Shown: in pieces, positions 24,819 to 34,233 of the stretch
Numbering within the stretch: position 1 is the stretch's first letter
Layout: the number at the start of each line of letters is the position of its first letter
Assembly (NCBI GenBank): GCA_964468495.1
Contig: CAYXTI010000026.1
Location: forward strand, 47,520-111,519
DNA from: CAYXTI01 sp964468495
GTDB lineage: Bacteria; Pseudomonadota; Alphaproteobacteria; Rickettsiales; Rickettsiaceae
Reading direction: 5' to 3'
Length of the DNA stretch: 64,000 bases
The notes under the pieces: generated by a model
What the model was told of the DNA's origin: nothing
Databases searched by the model: none
What the model saw: the letters and a program-made list of their open reading frames with translations, nothing else
Made by a program: the position numbers and the translations under genes

Positions 24819-26552
24819 TTACTTATTATTTAATGCTAAAAATCCTGTATTTACTGCATTAATATTTATAGATTTTATCTCTTCTTTTGTTCCTAATTTT
24901 ACTATTGTTCCTCCACTTAATACAATAATCTTATCTACTTCTGATAAAATAGAAGGCCGATGAGAAATAACAATTACAGTAATATTATTTTTTTTTGATA
25001 TCCTTAAAGCATTTGCAAGAGCTTCCTCGCCTTTTTCATCTAAATTAGCATTTGGTTCATCTAATACTAACAATTTTGGTTTTTTATAAAATGCTCTAGC
25101 TAAAGCAATTCGCTGTTTTTGTCCACCTGATAACAATACTCCATTTATCCCAATATCAGTATCATAACCATCAGTTAAACCTAAAATAAATTCATGAGCT
25201 CCAGCTGTCTTAGCAGCTTCAATAATATCTACAGGATCTGCCTCTTCATCCATCCTTGCAATATTATCTTTAACAGTTCCACTAAATAATTCTATTCCTT
25301 GAGGAAGATAACCTATTTTCTTACCAAAATCCTCTCTATTCCATTTATACACATCCCCACCATCAAGCTTAATACTACCAGAAAATACTTCCCATACTCC
25401 TACTATTAACTTAGCAAGCGTAGATTTACCAGCAGCACTATGACCAATTATTGCTATAATATCCCCAGGTTGAGCATTAAATGATACCCCTTTTAAAATA
25501 TAATTTGGCACCCCTCCTATTACTGATGATGGTTTTGCATAATATATATTCTCTACACTAAGAACACCTCTAACTCCTGGTATAGGCATAGCTTGTTCTC
25601 GTAGACTATATTTACTAAATGACTCATTAACATTCTTATATGATTTTAATGCTCCACTAATAGTTTTCCACATAACAATAGAATTATCAAAAGGAGCTAA
25701 AGCTCGTCCTACAATAATTGAACTAGCAATCATTCCCCCAGTTGTCATATCTTGATAATTTGTACTTACCACTACATAAGCCCCTATTCCTGTAACACCC
25801 ATTTGTATTAAATTTCTAATAAACCTAGAAAAATTTGAAATAACTCCATTTCTATAACTAGCTAGAGATTGTTTTTTTAACACTTGTGTATTAATTTTAG
25901 CCCAATTCTTAGTAATATTCTTTATCATTCCCATTGCTTCAACTGCCTCTGAATTTCTATTAGCAACATCTGCTTGTACCATACTTTTAATAGAAAATTC
26001 TGTAGCCTCATACAATGTCTTATTAGTAGCAACAGCATTAAATAATGCAAAAAATATTATTATTATTGCTCCAACTAAAGTAAAATACCCTATATATGGA
26101 TGAATTTTAAAAACAATAATAATATATATTATACTCCAAGGAGCATCAAATAACGTATTAATTCCTATACTAGTAAGAAAAGTTTTTACTGTTTGAAAAT
26201 CTCTCAATAACTGACTAGATGAAGAACCCTTGGTTATCGTAGCAGCAGAAATAGAATGGCCTAAAATTGTTGGCGATAAAGTATTATCTAACCATTCTCC
26301 TACTTTAATCAAAGTAAAAGACCTAGCTACCTGTAATAATGAACTAATAAAATATATTGCAGCAATAATTATTGATAGCATTAGCAATGTATAACGATTG
26401 CCACTACCTATTACCCTATCTAATACTTGAAGAGAATATAAAGGAGTAACTAATAAGAGCAAATTTATAGTAAAAGCAAACCAAAAAACTATTATAAAAG
26501 CAGTTTTACACTTTTCTAAAGCAACTTTTAATGGATTATTTTTTTTTTGCAT
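24819..26552 (-). CDS. Type I secretion ABC exporter, PrtD family (permease-ATPase)
   Basis: 577 residues. Fused transmembrane and ATPase subunit of a type I protein exporter. The membrane domain (about 15-310) starts with a helix containing FAFTINLLLLVTPLYSLQVL and shows the PrtD-type LDRVIGSGNRYTLLML. The ATPase domain has Walker A GHSAAGKSTLAK, the Q-loop YLPQGIELFSGTVKDNIA, signature LLSGGQKQRIALARA, Walker B KLLVLDEPNANLD and switch His in VIVISHRPS. All are intact. No C39 peptidase domain is present, so the cargo probably has an uncleaved C-terminal signal. No RTX-type cargo gene or TolC is in the window. Confidence 0.93.
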   Translation of the reverse strand: MQKKNNPLKVALEKCKTAFIIVFWFAFTINLLLLVTPLYSLQVLDRVIGSGNRYTLLMLSIIIAAIYFISSLLQVARSFTLIKVGEWLDNTLSPTILGHSISAATITKGSSSSQLLRDFQTVKTFLTSIGINTLFDAPWSIIYIIIVFKIHPYIGYFTLVGAIIIIFFALFNAVATNKTLYEATEFSIKSMVQADVANRNSEAVEAMGMIKNITKNWAKINTQVLKKQSLASYRNGVISNFSRFIRNLIQMGVTGIGAYVVVSTNYQDMTTGGMIASSIIVGRALAPFDNSIVMWKTISGALKSYKNVNESFSKYSLREQAMPIPGVRGVLSVENIYYAKPSSVIGGVPNYILKGVSFNAQPGDIIAIIGHSAAGKSTLAKLIVGVWEVFSGSIKLDGGDVYKWNREDFGKKIGYLPQGIELFSGTVKDNIARMDEEADPVDIIEAAKTAGAHEFILGLTDGYDTDIGINGVLLSGGQKQRIALARAFYKKPKLLVLDEPNANLDEKGEEALANALRISKKNNITVIVISHRPSILSEVDKIIVLSGGTIVKLGTKEEIKSININAVNTGFLALNNK

Positions 26553-26734
26553 TATTTTTAAATTATGCCTATATATATGATATATTTAACTATAATATCA
26601 ATAAAGATAAGAATTAAACTCTAGCTCCTTTTTCTTTAGCTATATCTTCTTCCACTTACATCTAATAATAAAAATATTCCTTAATATTGTCAAATAATAA
26701 ATCATTTACCAATTATTTTATATAAAATTTTTAC

Positions 26735-27763
26735 TTACCTTACTAATAAACTACATTGATTCTTAATAAGAAATTCAGCAATTTGTATTGCATTAAGAGC
26801 CGCTCCTTTTCTTAAATTATCTGCAGTAATCCATAAATTTATACTATTTTTTTGAGATAAATCATTTCTAATACGAGAAACAAATACTTCATCTTTTTCA
26901 ACAGCATCTAAAGGAGTAGCATATTGTAAATAATTAAGATAATTATAAGTAATAATTCCATCTGCTTCTGATAAAATTTCTTCAACTTCAGTTGCATTAA
27001 TATCGGTAGTAAACTCGATATTTACTGACATAGAATGAGTTACAAAAACTGGAACACGCACACAAGTTACACTTGCAGAAAGATATGACCCCATTATTTT
27101 TTTTAATTCTAATCCTATTTTAGTCTCTTCTTCAGTTGAGCCATCATCATTAAAATTTCCTATATGAGGAAACAAATTAAAAGCAATAGGTTTACTAAAG
27201 ACCTTAGTCTGTATTTGGCCAAAAACATATTTTGCTTTTGTTTGATAATATAACTCATCCATAGCTTCCTTACCCGCCCCTGAAACTGACTGGTATGTTG
27301 AGATAACTACTCTTTTAATTTTTGCTACATTATCTAAAGGCTTTAGTACCATTGCTAATGGTATAGTACAACAATTAGGATTTGCTATAATTTTTGATTG
27401 CATTTCCTTTAAAATAATAGAATTAACTTCAGGGACAATTAATGGGACATCATCACATAATCTAAAATAAGAGGATTTATCTATAATAATAACGCCTTTA
27501 TCTCTTATCTGTTTAATATATTTCCCTGATACTATAGAATTAGTACAAAAAAAAGCTATATCAATTTTATTAAAATTTAAATCTTCTATTTTTTGTACTG
27601 GTATTGTTTTATTTCCAAAACTTACCTTTTTTCCTACCGATTCAGATGAAGCTGCTGCCAAAACTTCTTTTATAGGAAAATTTCGAACAAAGAGATAGTT
27701 TAGTATCTCACTACCAACATTACCAGTAGCTCCTATAACAGCTACTACATTTTTTTTACTCAT
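26735..27763 (-). CDS. asd: Aspartate-semialdehyde dehydrogenase
   Basis: 342 residues. Reduces aspartyl phosphate to aspartate semialdehyde, the second step toward diaminopimelate. The NADP loop is VAVIGATGNVGSEIL (residues 7-21). The active-site cysteine is in IIANPNCCTIPLAM (about residue 130). The later conserved stretch VRVPVFVTHSMSVNIEF holds the catalytic His region. It works after aspartate kinase, whose gene (lysC) is also in this window at 58.7 kb. It lies three bases downstream of a HIT-protein gene on the same strand. Confidence 0.95.
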   Translation of the reverse strand: MSKKNVVAVIGATGNVGSEILNYLFVRNFPIKEVLAAASSESVGKKVSFGNKTIPVQKIEDLNFNKIDIAFFCTNSIVSGKYIKQIRDKGVIIIDKSSYFRLCDDVPLIVPEVNSIILKEMQSKIIANPNCCTIPLAMVLKPLDNVAKIKRVVISTYQSVSGAGKEAMDELYYQTKAKYVFGQIQTKVFSKPIAFNLFPHIGNFNDDGSTEEETKIGLELKKIMGSYLSASVTCVRVPVFVTHSMSVNIEFTTDINATEVEEILSEADGIITYNYLNYLQYATPLDAVEKDEVFVSRIRNDLSQKNSINLWITADNLRKGAALNAIQIAEFLIKNQCSLLVR

Positions 27764-27766
27764 CTG

Positions 27767-28120
27767 CTATAAATTTTTATTAATTAAACTTGTTTGTTTT
27801 ATCCCACTTATAATATGACTATGAAAATGAAAAATAGTTTGACCAGATTGACTTCCTTGATTACATATTAATCTATAACTTTTTGCACCTTGCCTCCTTG
27901 CAATATAAGTAATTGTTCTAAAATAATGCACTACATCATGATCTGAGGCATTATCAATAAAGTCATCGTAATTTGTATATAATGCTTTAGTAATAACTAA
28001 TATATGAATAGGAGCTATCGGGTTAATATCTTCGATAGCAATCAACCTACTATCTTCATATAGTTTTTTAGCTTTAAGTTCATTATTTATGATTTTAATA
28101 AATGGATTATCATCAGACAT
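27767..28120 (-). CDS. HIT family protein (HinT-like)
   Basis: 117 residues. Histidine-triad nucleotide-binding protein; HinT members hydrolyse purine nucleoside phosphoramidates. The C-terminal triad reads FHFHSHII, giving HxHxH. The N-terminal half has NPFIKIINNELKAKKLYED and AIEDINPIAPIHILVI, typical of HinT (family FxDIxPxAPVHxLVIPK). GSQSGQTIFHFHSHI is the active-site strand. It lies directly upstream of asd with only three bases between, so they are cotranscribed. Confidence 0.92.
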   Translation of the reverse strand: MSDDNPFIKIINNELKAKKLYEDSRLIAIEDINPIAPIHILVITKALYTNYDDFIDNASDHDVVHYFRTITYIARRQGAKSYRLICNQGSQSGQTIFHFHSHIISGIKQTSLINKNL

Positions 28121-28766
28121 AATTAATATTTACTCTCTAAATATATAGTATCAAATCTTTACAATTAGTTAACATTATCGTTAGTTATTTGTTATACTAT
28201 ATACTATAATATATGTCATAATAATTATATATATTTTTTAAATATACTAATCTTTTCAGTAAAGATAATATTTTCTTTATTGAACAACAACTAACTCTAT
28301 GTCACTATAAAATAATTAATTTTTTATGGTAATTGTAAAAAACTAGTAGGTATGATATGTGTTCGTATAAAAATACAACTTTAAAGTGAAATTTTATTTA
28401 TTTAGAAATTAATAATTTAAAAGGTAACAACTTGTTAGTTAAAAAGAATTTTATAATAAAATCAGTAAAACAATTGATTCAATAAAAAAATATAGCCAAA
28501 CACCTTTAGTCAAATTTCTATTACGTTGTTTAAAATGAATATTTATATTTGTTATTATCTTTTTTATTTTAAATTTTTTATTTAGTTTAGACATTAGATT
28601 AATTCTCAGCATATAGAATTTGAAACAAACAGCAAAATCAAAAATAAAGAAGGTTATACAGCAAAAAGATTTACATCAAATATTAATAAAAAATGCCCAA
28701 TTAATAGAAGAATCCAAAGGTTAGAAGACCTTCAAATCAAAAGGCTTTTTTATAATTAAGGATTTG
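28121..28766. other. 646-base intergenic region, possible gene fossil
   Basis: No intact gene. On the plus strand from about 28501 to 28760, several short open stretches in different frames follow each other. One is hydrophobic (KFLLRCLK, then IFIFVIIFFILNFLF), and then comes KQTAKSKIKKVIQQKDLHQI followed by LIKNAQLIEESKG. A membrane-anchored protein broken by frameshifts is possible, but I cannot name it. A small hairpin AAGGT/ACCTT lies near 28717-28732. Confidence 0.3.
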
Positions 28767-30131
28767 CTATTCTTTAGTTAGTTTTATTTCTTTAGTATTA
28801 ACCACAATATTTCCATCATAAAATTTAACTCGTAAATATTTTTTATATCTACTATTTACCAAAGATGAAATATATTTACCATTCAAATCTTGAACCATTG
28901 CATAACCTCTTCTTAAAACATTCTTATAATCTAAACTTGATAATAATACTACATTAGTATCTAATTTATGCTCTAGTTGACTAAATAATAGTTTTTTATT
29001 ATTAACAAGGTTATTAAAAACATTTTCTAATTTATGGATTTGATAATCTACTTGCCTTACTGGATTAAATCTAGTATATGAAAAATACTTCAAAGATTTT
29101 TGTATTTTTTCTATAAAATTCTCTATAGACTGTAATAATCTAAAACCAACATCATCGATATGTTGTATATTATGAGTTATTAGCCTTATAGGGAAATAAT
29201 AAATTCTACAATAATTTTTTATAGTTTTAGACTTAAATAATAAAGTTTCTTTTGTTCTAAGGTCACAATTATTAAACAATGCATTTAATTTATTCTTTAT
29301 ATCACCAAGCACGGGAACAGAAAATTCAGCAGCAGCTGTTGGAGTAGGAGCTCTTAAATCAGCTACCAAATCAATTAATGTATAATCAGTTTCATGACCA
29401 ACAGCAGAAATCAAAGCTATATCTGAATTATAAACAGCTCTTACTACTTTTTCTTCATTAAAAGACCATAGATCTTCAATAGACCCTCCTCCTCTTGCTA
29501 CTATCAATAAATCAGGTTTAATATTACTACTAATCCTATTAAAGCCATTAATTGCATTAGTAATTTCATCAGCAGCAGTTTTTCCTTGTACAGAAACAGG
29601 CCATATTATTAAATGTACAGGACAACGATTAGAAACACGGTGTATTATATCTTTAATAACTGATCCAGTTAATGATGTAATAACCCCTATTCTTTTAGGA
29701 AAAAAAGGTATTTTTTTCTTATGTTCTGTTAAAAACAAACCCTCTTTTGTTAATTTTTCCTTACGTTCTTGCAAAATCTTAAGAAAACTTCCATATCCAC
29801 TAAGATTAATTGAAAAAACAGAAACCTGATATTTAGATTGCCCTGAATAAGCAGTAATCCTACCTGTTACCACAACCTCTAAACCTTCTGATAATGCAAA
29901 TTTGACTCTTTTTAAAGCATTACGCCAAAAAACTGCAGAAATAACAGCTCTACTATCCTTTAGATCAAAATAACCGTGACCAGAACTAGAAATTTTAAAG
30001 TTAGAAATTTCTCCTTTAATTTTTACTATGTTAAAGTAATCTTCTAATAGCCCATGAATTTTAGCAGAAATCTCAGTGACAGAAAATTCATACTGTTCTT
30101 CAATTTTATTGTTTATATCTGTATCAACCAT
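28767..30131 (-). CDS. xseA: Exodeoxyribonuclease VII large subunit
   Basis: 454 residues. Catalytic subunit of exonuclease VII, which degrades single-stranded DNA from both ends. The N-terminal OB fold is visible in NIVKIKGEISNFKISSSGHGYFDLKD, recognised by IKGEISNFK and SGHGYFDLKD. The catalytic core has PFFPKRIGVITSLTGSVIKDI, LLIVARGGGSIEDLWSFNEE and ISAVGHETDYTLIDLVADLRAPTPTAAAE (key pieces GGGSIEDLW and SAVGHETD). A coiled coil and the C-terminal strand follow. Length is normal. The small subunit gene xseB is not in the window. Confidence 0.95.
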   Translation of the reverse strand: MVDTDINNKIEEQYEFSVTEISAKIHGLLEDYFNIVKIKGEISNFKISSSGHGYFDLKDSRAVISAVFWRNALKRVKFALSEGLEVVVTGRITAYSGQSKYQVSVFSINLSGYGSFLKILQERKEKLTKEGLFLTEHKKKIPFFPKRIGVITSLTGSVIKDIIHRVSNRCPVHLIIWPVSVQGKTAADEITNAINGFNRISSNIKPDLLIVARGGGSIEDLWSFNEEKVVRAVYNSDIALISAVGHETDYTLIDLVADLRAPTPTAAAEFSVPVLGDIKNKLNALFNNCDLRTKETLLFKSKTIKNYCRIYYFPIRLITHNIQHIDDVGFRLLQSIENFIEKIQKSLKYFSYTRFNPVRQVDYQIHKLENVFNNLVNNKKLLFSQLEHKLDTNVVLLSSLDYKNVLRRGYAMVQDLNGKYISSLVNSRYKKYLRVKFYDGNIVVNTKEIKLTKE

Positions 30132-30386
30132 ATTACCAAAACTATCTATGAATAAACGAAAAATACTATTAAAACTATTTAAAGTTTAATAAGTATAATA
30201 TTTCATTAAATTTTTATTTACTAATTATATAAAATTATTTATTGATATTCTAAGCATAATAATATATAGAAAACATATAATTACAAAATAATATATCAAC
30301 ACGCTCTTAGCGATAAATTAAAGTATTTTTATTTTTTTTAAGTTTAGTAGAACAAGCTATAAATCATTGTTAGAAAATTAGATATT

Positions 30387-32735
30387 TTAAATAATATATT
30401 TAAAAATAAATTTAGATCTTTTTTTTGAAAAAAATAGGACAACCATTCCTCCATTAACTAATTTTCCAAATAGTATTTCATCAGCAATTTTTTGTTTTAT
30501 TTCTAAATCAATAATACTATTTAGTTCTAATACACCAACATTATTATTTAAGCAATAATTTTCAAGATATTTTCTAACTGACTGTTTATCACATAAAGTG
30601 ACATTTTTTTCTAAAAGTTGTTTTTTTAATTCATTAAGTTGCCTAACAACTATTTTAGTTATAACTTTGTCAATAGGATTAAAAAAAATTAAATTATCTA
30701 ATTTACATAATAATTGTTCAGGAAAATATTCTTTAAAAGATCTAATTTTTTTAGTATAGGTCAAAGAATATAAATTGTTAGATTTATTAATCTCATTATT
30801 AAATCCTATCGCAATTTTATTGTTATAAATATATGAACTCGGTATTAAAATAATTATACAATGTGAAAAATTAACAAGCCTACCTGTACTATCCTCTAAC
30901 ATTCCATCGCCAATTATTTGGGATATAATATTTAAAACATCACTAGAAGCTTGTTCTATTTTTTCCAGTAATAAAACAGAATATGGATATTTACTAACTT
31001 CAGTAGCTAAAGTCCCTCCATGATTATATCCTACATAACCTGGAGAGCTTCCTATAATTTTAGTTATAGAACTACTACTGCCAAAATAGGTCATATCGTA
31101 TTTTAACAACTTCATATTTAAAAAACTAGCTAATTGTTTAGCTAACTCACTTTTTCCAACTCCAACAGAACCAACAAACATATAACATCCTATTGGTTTA
31201 TTAGAATTTTTTAAACCTGATTTAGACAATTTAATACTAGAACAAATATGTGATATAGCTTCTTCTTGCCCTAAAATACAATTTTGTAAATTCTTTTCAA
31301 GAAACTTGATCTCATTTATATCTTCTGATTGTAAAGTTAAAATTGGAATATTAAGTGTACTTGACAATACTTCTTTTATATCTTTTTCTAATATAATAGT
31401 AGTACCATTATGACTTTCTAACTTCTTTTTAGCACCTGCTTCATCTATTAAATCAATAGCTTTATCTGGTAAAGCGCGATAATATATATAACGATAAGAC
31501 AAGTTTACAGCAGCTGTAATAGCAGAATCGGAATATAAAACATTATGATAATTCTCATAATATGGTTTTAATCCTTTTACTATTGTTAATGTTGTATTTA
31601 TATCAGGTTCATGAACTATAACTTTCTGAAATCTTCTTCCCAAAGCTATATCATGTTCAAAATGAGTTTGAAAATCTTTAAAAGTTGTAGCACCAATACA
31701 CTTGATTTCTCCTTTGGCTAAAGCAGGCTTTAATAAATTACTTGCATCTATATTATGATTAATTGTAGCCCCTGCTCCTATTATATTATGTATCTCGTCA
31801 ATAAAAAGAATTATATTAGGATCACCTTTTATTACAGCTAGCAGCTTCTTTAACCTTTCTTCAAACTCTCCTCGAAATTTAGTCCCAGCAATAAGACTAA
31901 TAATATCCAACGAATAAACTATACTATCTTTTAAAAAAATAGGTACTTGTTTTTTTACTATACGAGTTGCTAAGCCTTCTGCAATAGCAGTTTTCCCAAC
32001 CCCTGATTCTCCAATAAGAAGAACATTATTCTTTTTTCTACGACAAAGAATAATAATAGTACGATGTATTTCTTTATCACGTGCTATTAAACAATCTACA
32101 GTATTTTTTTTAACTTTTTCATTAATATTTTCGCAATAATCTCTAAATAAATTATTATTAACTTCTTTACCATTACTAAGTTGATAAACAGATTTATCTT
32201 TTCTCTGTATTTTTTTATTAAATAAGTAGTTAGTATTACTTAAAGCGTTATGCCTAGCTACAATAAAATTACTTGTAGATTTTAAAGAATTATTATCCTG
32301 AACAATCGTTTTACTATTAATTAATCTAAAATAAAATAATATAATATCCTGAGAACAACATACTATATTTCTATACATTAGAATGTATAACCCATCGCTA
32401 TTTACTAGCACATTATATTTAACTTTATTCGTCATACGCATAAAAAAATCATTATTAAGAATAACATTATTCTTAATATTATTCTTTTTTTCTACATTTG
32501 ATTTTTCTGTTATGCCTTTTTCTTTAGATATCAAAAAATTTTGCCTCAATTGAAGATCATTATTGACATAATCTTTCTTAGACTCACTGTTATAAAAGTA
32601 AAAAAATATATTTTTTAACAATTTATTTTGAAAAATATTACCTAAAGAAAGGAAAATATTCTTCTTATTCTTATATTTATTAAACACTAAAATAAAATCC
32701 CTAACAATAGATCTTGTTATTTTATTAAATATCAT
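30387..32735 (-). CDS. clpA: ClpA-like Clp protease ATPase with degenerate N-domain and second ring
   Basis: 782 residues. Unfoldase partner of ClpP. The N-terminal 215 residues bear no clear Clp_N repeats and are Lys/Asn rich. D1 is sound: Walker A GESGVGKT (242-249), Walker B IILFIDEIH (308-316), LGRRFQ arginines (367-368). D2 keeps Walker A GSVGVGKS (522-529) and pore loop GYVGY (566-570). Its Walker B, however, reads LLLEKIEQA (family LLLDEIEKA), sensor 1 Asn is Ser (IPSS), sensor 2 GAR reads GVL, and the FRNR arginine reads Lys. A ClpP-contact loop IGF is present at 643-645. It is still an open frame of near-normal length, so probably functional with one hydrolysing ring. Confidence 0.85.
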   Translation of the reverse strand: MIFNKITRSIVRDFILVFNKYKNKKNIFLSLGNIFQNKLLKNIFFYFYNSESKKDYVNNDLQLRQNFLISKEKGITEKSNVEKKNNIKNNVILNNDFFMRMTNKVKYNVLVNSDGLYILMYRNIVCCSQDIILFYFRLINSKTIVQDNNSLKSTSNFIVARHNALSNTNYLFNKKIQRKDKSVYQLSNGKEVNNNLFRDYCENINEKVKKNTVDCLIARDKEIHRTIIILCRRKKNNVLLIGESGVGKTAIAEGLATRIVKKQVPIFLKDSIVYSLDIISLIAGTKFRGEFEERLKKLLAVIKGDPNIILFIDEIHNIIGAGATINHNIDASNLLKPALAKGEIKCIGATTFKDFQTHFEHDIALGRRFQKVIVHEPDINTTLTIVKGLKPYYENYHNVLYSDSAITAAVNLSYRYIYYRALPDKAIDLIDEAGAKKKLESHNGTTIILEKDIKEVLSSTLNIPILTLQSEDINEIKFLEKNLQNCILGQEEAISHICSSIKLSKSGLKNSNKPIGCYMFVGSVGVGKSELAKQLASFLNMKLLKYDMTYFGSSSSITKIIGSSPGYVGYNHGGTLATEVSKYPYSVLLLEKIEQASSDVLNIISQIIGDGMLEDSTGRLVNFSHCIIILIPSSYIYNNKIAIGFNNEINKSNNLYSLTYTKKIRSFKEYFPEQLLCKLDNLIFFNPIDKVITKIVVRQLNELKKQLLEKNVTLCDKQSVRKYLENYCLNNNVGVLELNSIIDLEIKQKIADEILFGKLVNGGMVVLFFSKKRSKFIFKYII

Positions 32736-32908
32736 TAATATGTCCCTTAAACGATTTATATATCCTTATATAATCTTAATCTAGTACTACAAGTTTTACT
32801 AATATTATATACAATTTAATGATTCTTTTTTTTAAAAAAGTTGAAATTGTGTCTTCAATATGTAATATTGTTATTGCAATACAATTTCTTATAAGTAATA
32901 ACTGATTT

Positions 32909-33352
32909 ATGCAAAAAAATAAGATCTTTTTAGAGGTTATTAAAAATAGAAAAATAATTTTGCCCTTATTTTTAATAATATCTAGTTTTTTTTTAGGATT
33001 TTTCGTTAAAGAAATATATAATAACTACTTTAAAAGAAATACTAATCTAGTAAACATAAAAAAATCATCGAATAAAATTTCTTTAGAAGATGTCTTGAAT
33101 AATAAAAATACTGCAGATATTATTGTACTGCTATACATTAAAGATAAATGTAGTTATTGTATGAAAGCTGAAAAGTTATTAAAAAGCAAAAATATAAAAT
33201 ATGATTTAATTAATTTAACCTCTAATCATAATCTACACCTACAATTAATAAAACAAACTCAACAAATAACTGTTCCTTACGTTTTTTATAATAATAAGTT
33301 CATAGGAGGATATTCAGAACTAAATAGTCTATTAACTAAACCAGACCATTAG
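32909..33352 (+). CDS. Membrane-anchored glutaredoxin-like protein
   Basis: 147 residues. Residues about 16-34 form a transmembrane helix (ILPLFLIISSFFLGFF), then a 35-residue linker and a glutaredoxin domain (about 68-147). The active site is CSYC (residues 81-84) in LLYIKDKCSYCMKAEKLL. The cis-proline loop is ITVPYVFYNNKFIGGYSEL, typical of glutaredoxins that bind glutathione (TVPYVF and GGYSEL). Most bacterial glutaredoxins are soluble and about 85 residues; the anchor is unusual. A helix followed by a thiol-redox domain usually places the active site in the periplasm, though the lysines near the N-terminus only partly settle the orientation. Confidence 0.8.
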   Translation: MQKNKIFLEVIKNRKIILPLFLIISSFFLGFFVKEIYNNYFKRNTNLVNIKKSSNKISLEDVLNNKNTADIIVLLYIKDKCSYCMKAEKLLKSKNIKYDLINLTSNHNLHLQLIKQTQQITVPYVFYNNKFIGGYSELNSLLTKPDH

Positions 33353-33361
33353 TTATCATGT

Positions 33362-33382
33362 AATATTCTTTAAAAGAATATT
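33362..33382. terminator. Perfect hairpin between convergent glutaredoxin and ssb genes
   Basis: AATATTCTT (33362-33370) and AAGAATATT (33374-33382) pair perfectly around a 3-base loop, 10 bases after the glutaredoxin stop and 26 bases from the ssb stop. The position between convergent genes suggests a bidirectional terminator, though neither side has a clean T-run. Confidence 0.45.
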
Positions 33383-33407
33383 AATTATACCTTGTCATAT
33401 AAATTTA

Positions 33408-33857
33408 TTAAAAAGGAATTTCATCATCAAGATCACTGTGATCAAATTTACTATCTTCGCCTTTCTCTTGTTCGGTATTATGCTCTACCAAATTACTATC
33501 GCTTTTCTTGGTATCAAGTAAAATGATATTACTATTATAGCCTTGCACCACTACCTCAGTAACATATCGTTCAATGTTATTGATATCAGTCCATTTTCTG
33601 TTTTGAATAGACCCTTCTATATATAACCTTGATCCTTTTTTAACATATAACTTAATTAGATTACTTAAATTTTCATTAAAAACAACAACCTTATGCCACT
33701 CAGTACGTTCTTTTAAATTACCGCTAGATTTTTCCTTCCATCTATCAGTAGTAGCCATACTAAAATTAGCTATTTCTCTACCATCAGCTGTGGTTCTAAT
33801 TTCTGGATCCTTACCAACATTACCAATTAAAATAATTTTATTTAAACTACTTGCCAT
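33408..33857 (-). CDS. ssb: Single-stranded DNA-binding protein
   Basis: 149 residues. The OB fold is clear: LNKIILIGNVGKDPEIRTT, ANFSMATTDRWKEKSSG, TEWHKVVVFNENLSNLI, KKGSRLYIEGSIQNRKW. The acidic C-terminal tip ends DLDDEIPF, the docking peptide for RecO and other repair partners; recO is also in this window. The linker is short and charged. The length is usual for alphaproteobacteria. It is divergent from uvrA across 376 bases, a classic arrangement in which both genes face outward from a shared regulatory region. Confidence 0.96.
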   Translation of the reverse strand: MASSLNKIILIGNVGKDPEIRTTADGREIANFSMATTDRWKEKSSGNLKERTEWHKVVVFNENLSNLIKLYVKKGSRLYIEGSIQNRKWTDINNIERYVTEVVVQGYNSNIILLDTKKSDSNLVEHNTEQEKGEDSKFDHSDLDDEIPF

Positions 33858-34233
33858 TATTATACGTGCTCAACTTAATTTTAGTTATTAAACTTAGAAA
33901 TTATTATAAATATTCATTATTACCTCATCTATATTTCAACAATAAATCATAAATAATACATAGAGCAATAACAAATTTACTTATAATTAAATAAGCTTAC
34001 ACTTTATCAAATATTATACTTTTCACAAGTAGTTTTTTATATCTTATTAAAGAAAAATGATCTATCTAGAATACTGATTTTATTTAATTTCAAATTAACT
34101 CTTGCAATAATAAGTTTTAAGTTATTATAATATACCTAACATAACTAGAGTTTAGTTTTAATGTTTAATCAATAATTGCGATATAACCTAAAAACTCTAT
34201 TCAATATATTATGTATAAATGTATAAAAAATAA
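33858..34233. other. ssb-uvrA divergent intergenic region
   Basis: 376 bases between two divergent DNA-repair genes. In many bacteria this spacer carries SOS control. I looked for a clear alphaproteobacterial LexA box (GTTC-N7-GTTC) and saw none. No open frame or RNA signature is visible. Confidence 0.45.

Noticed and set aside
33858..34233. SOS operator between ssb and uvrA
   Set aside because: No clear GTTC-N7-GTTC or CTGT-N8-ACAG element was found on reading the spacer.
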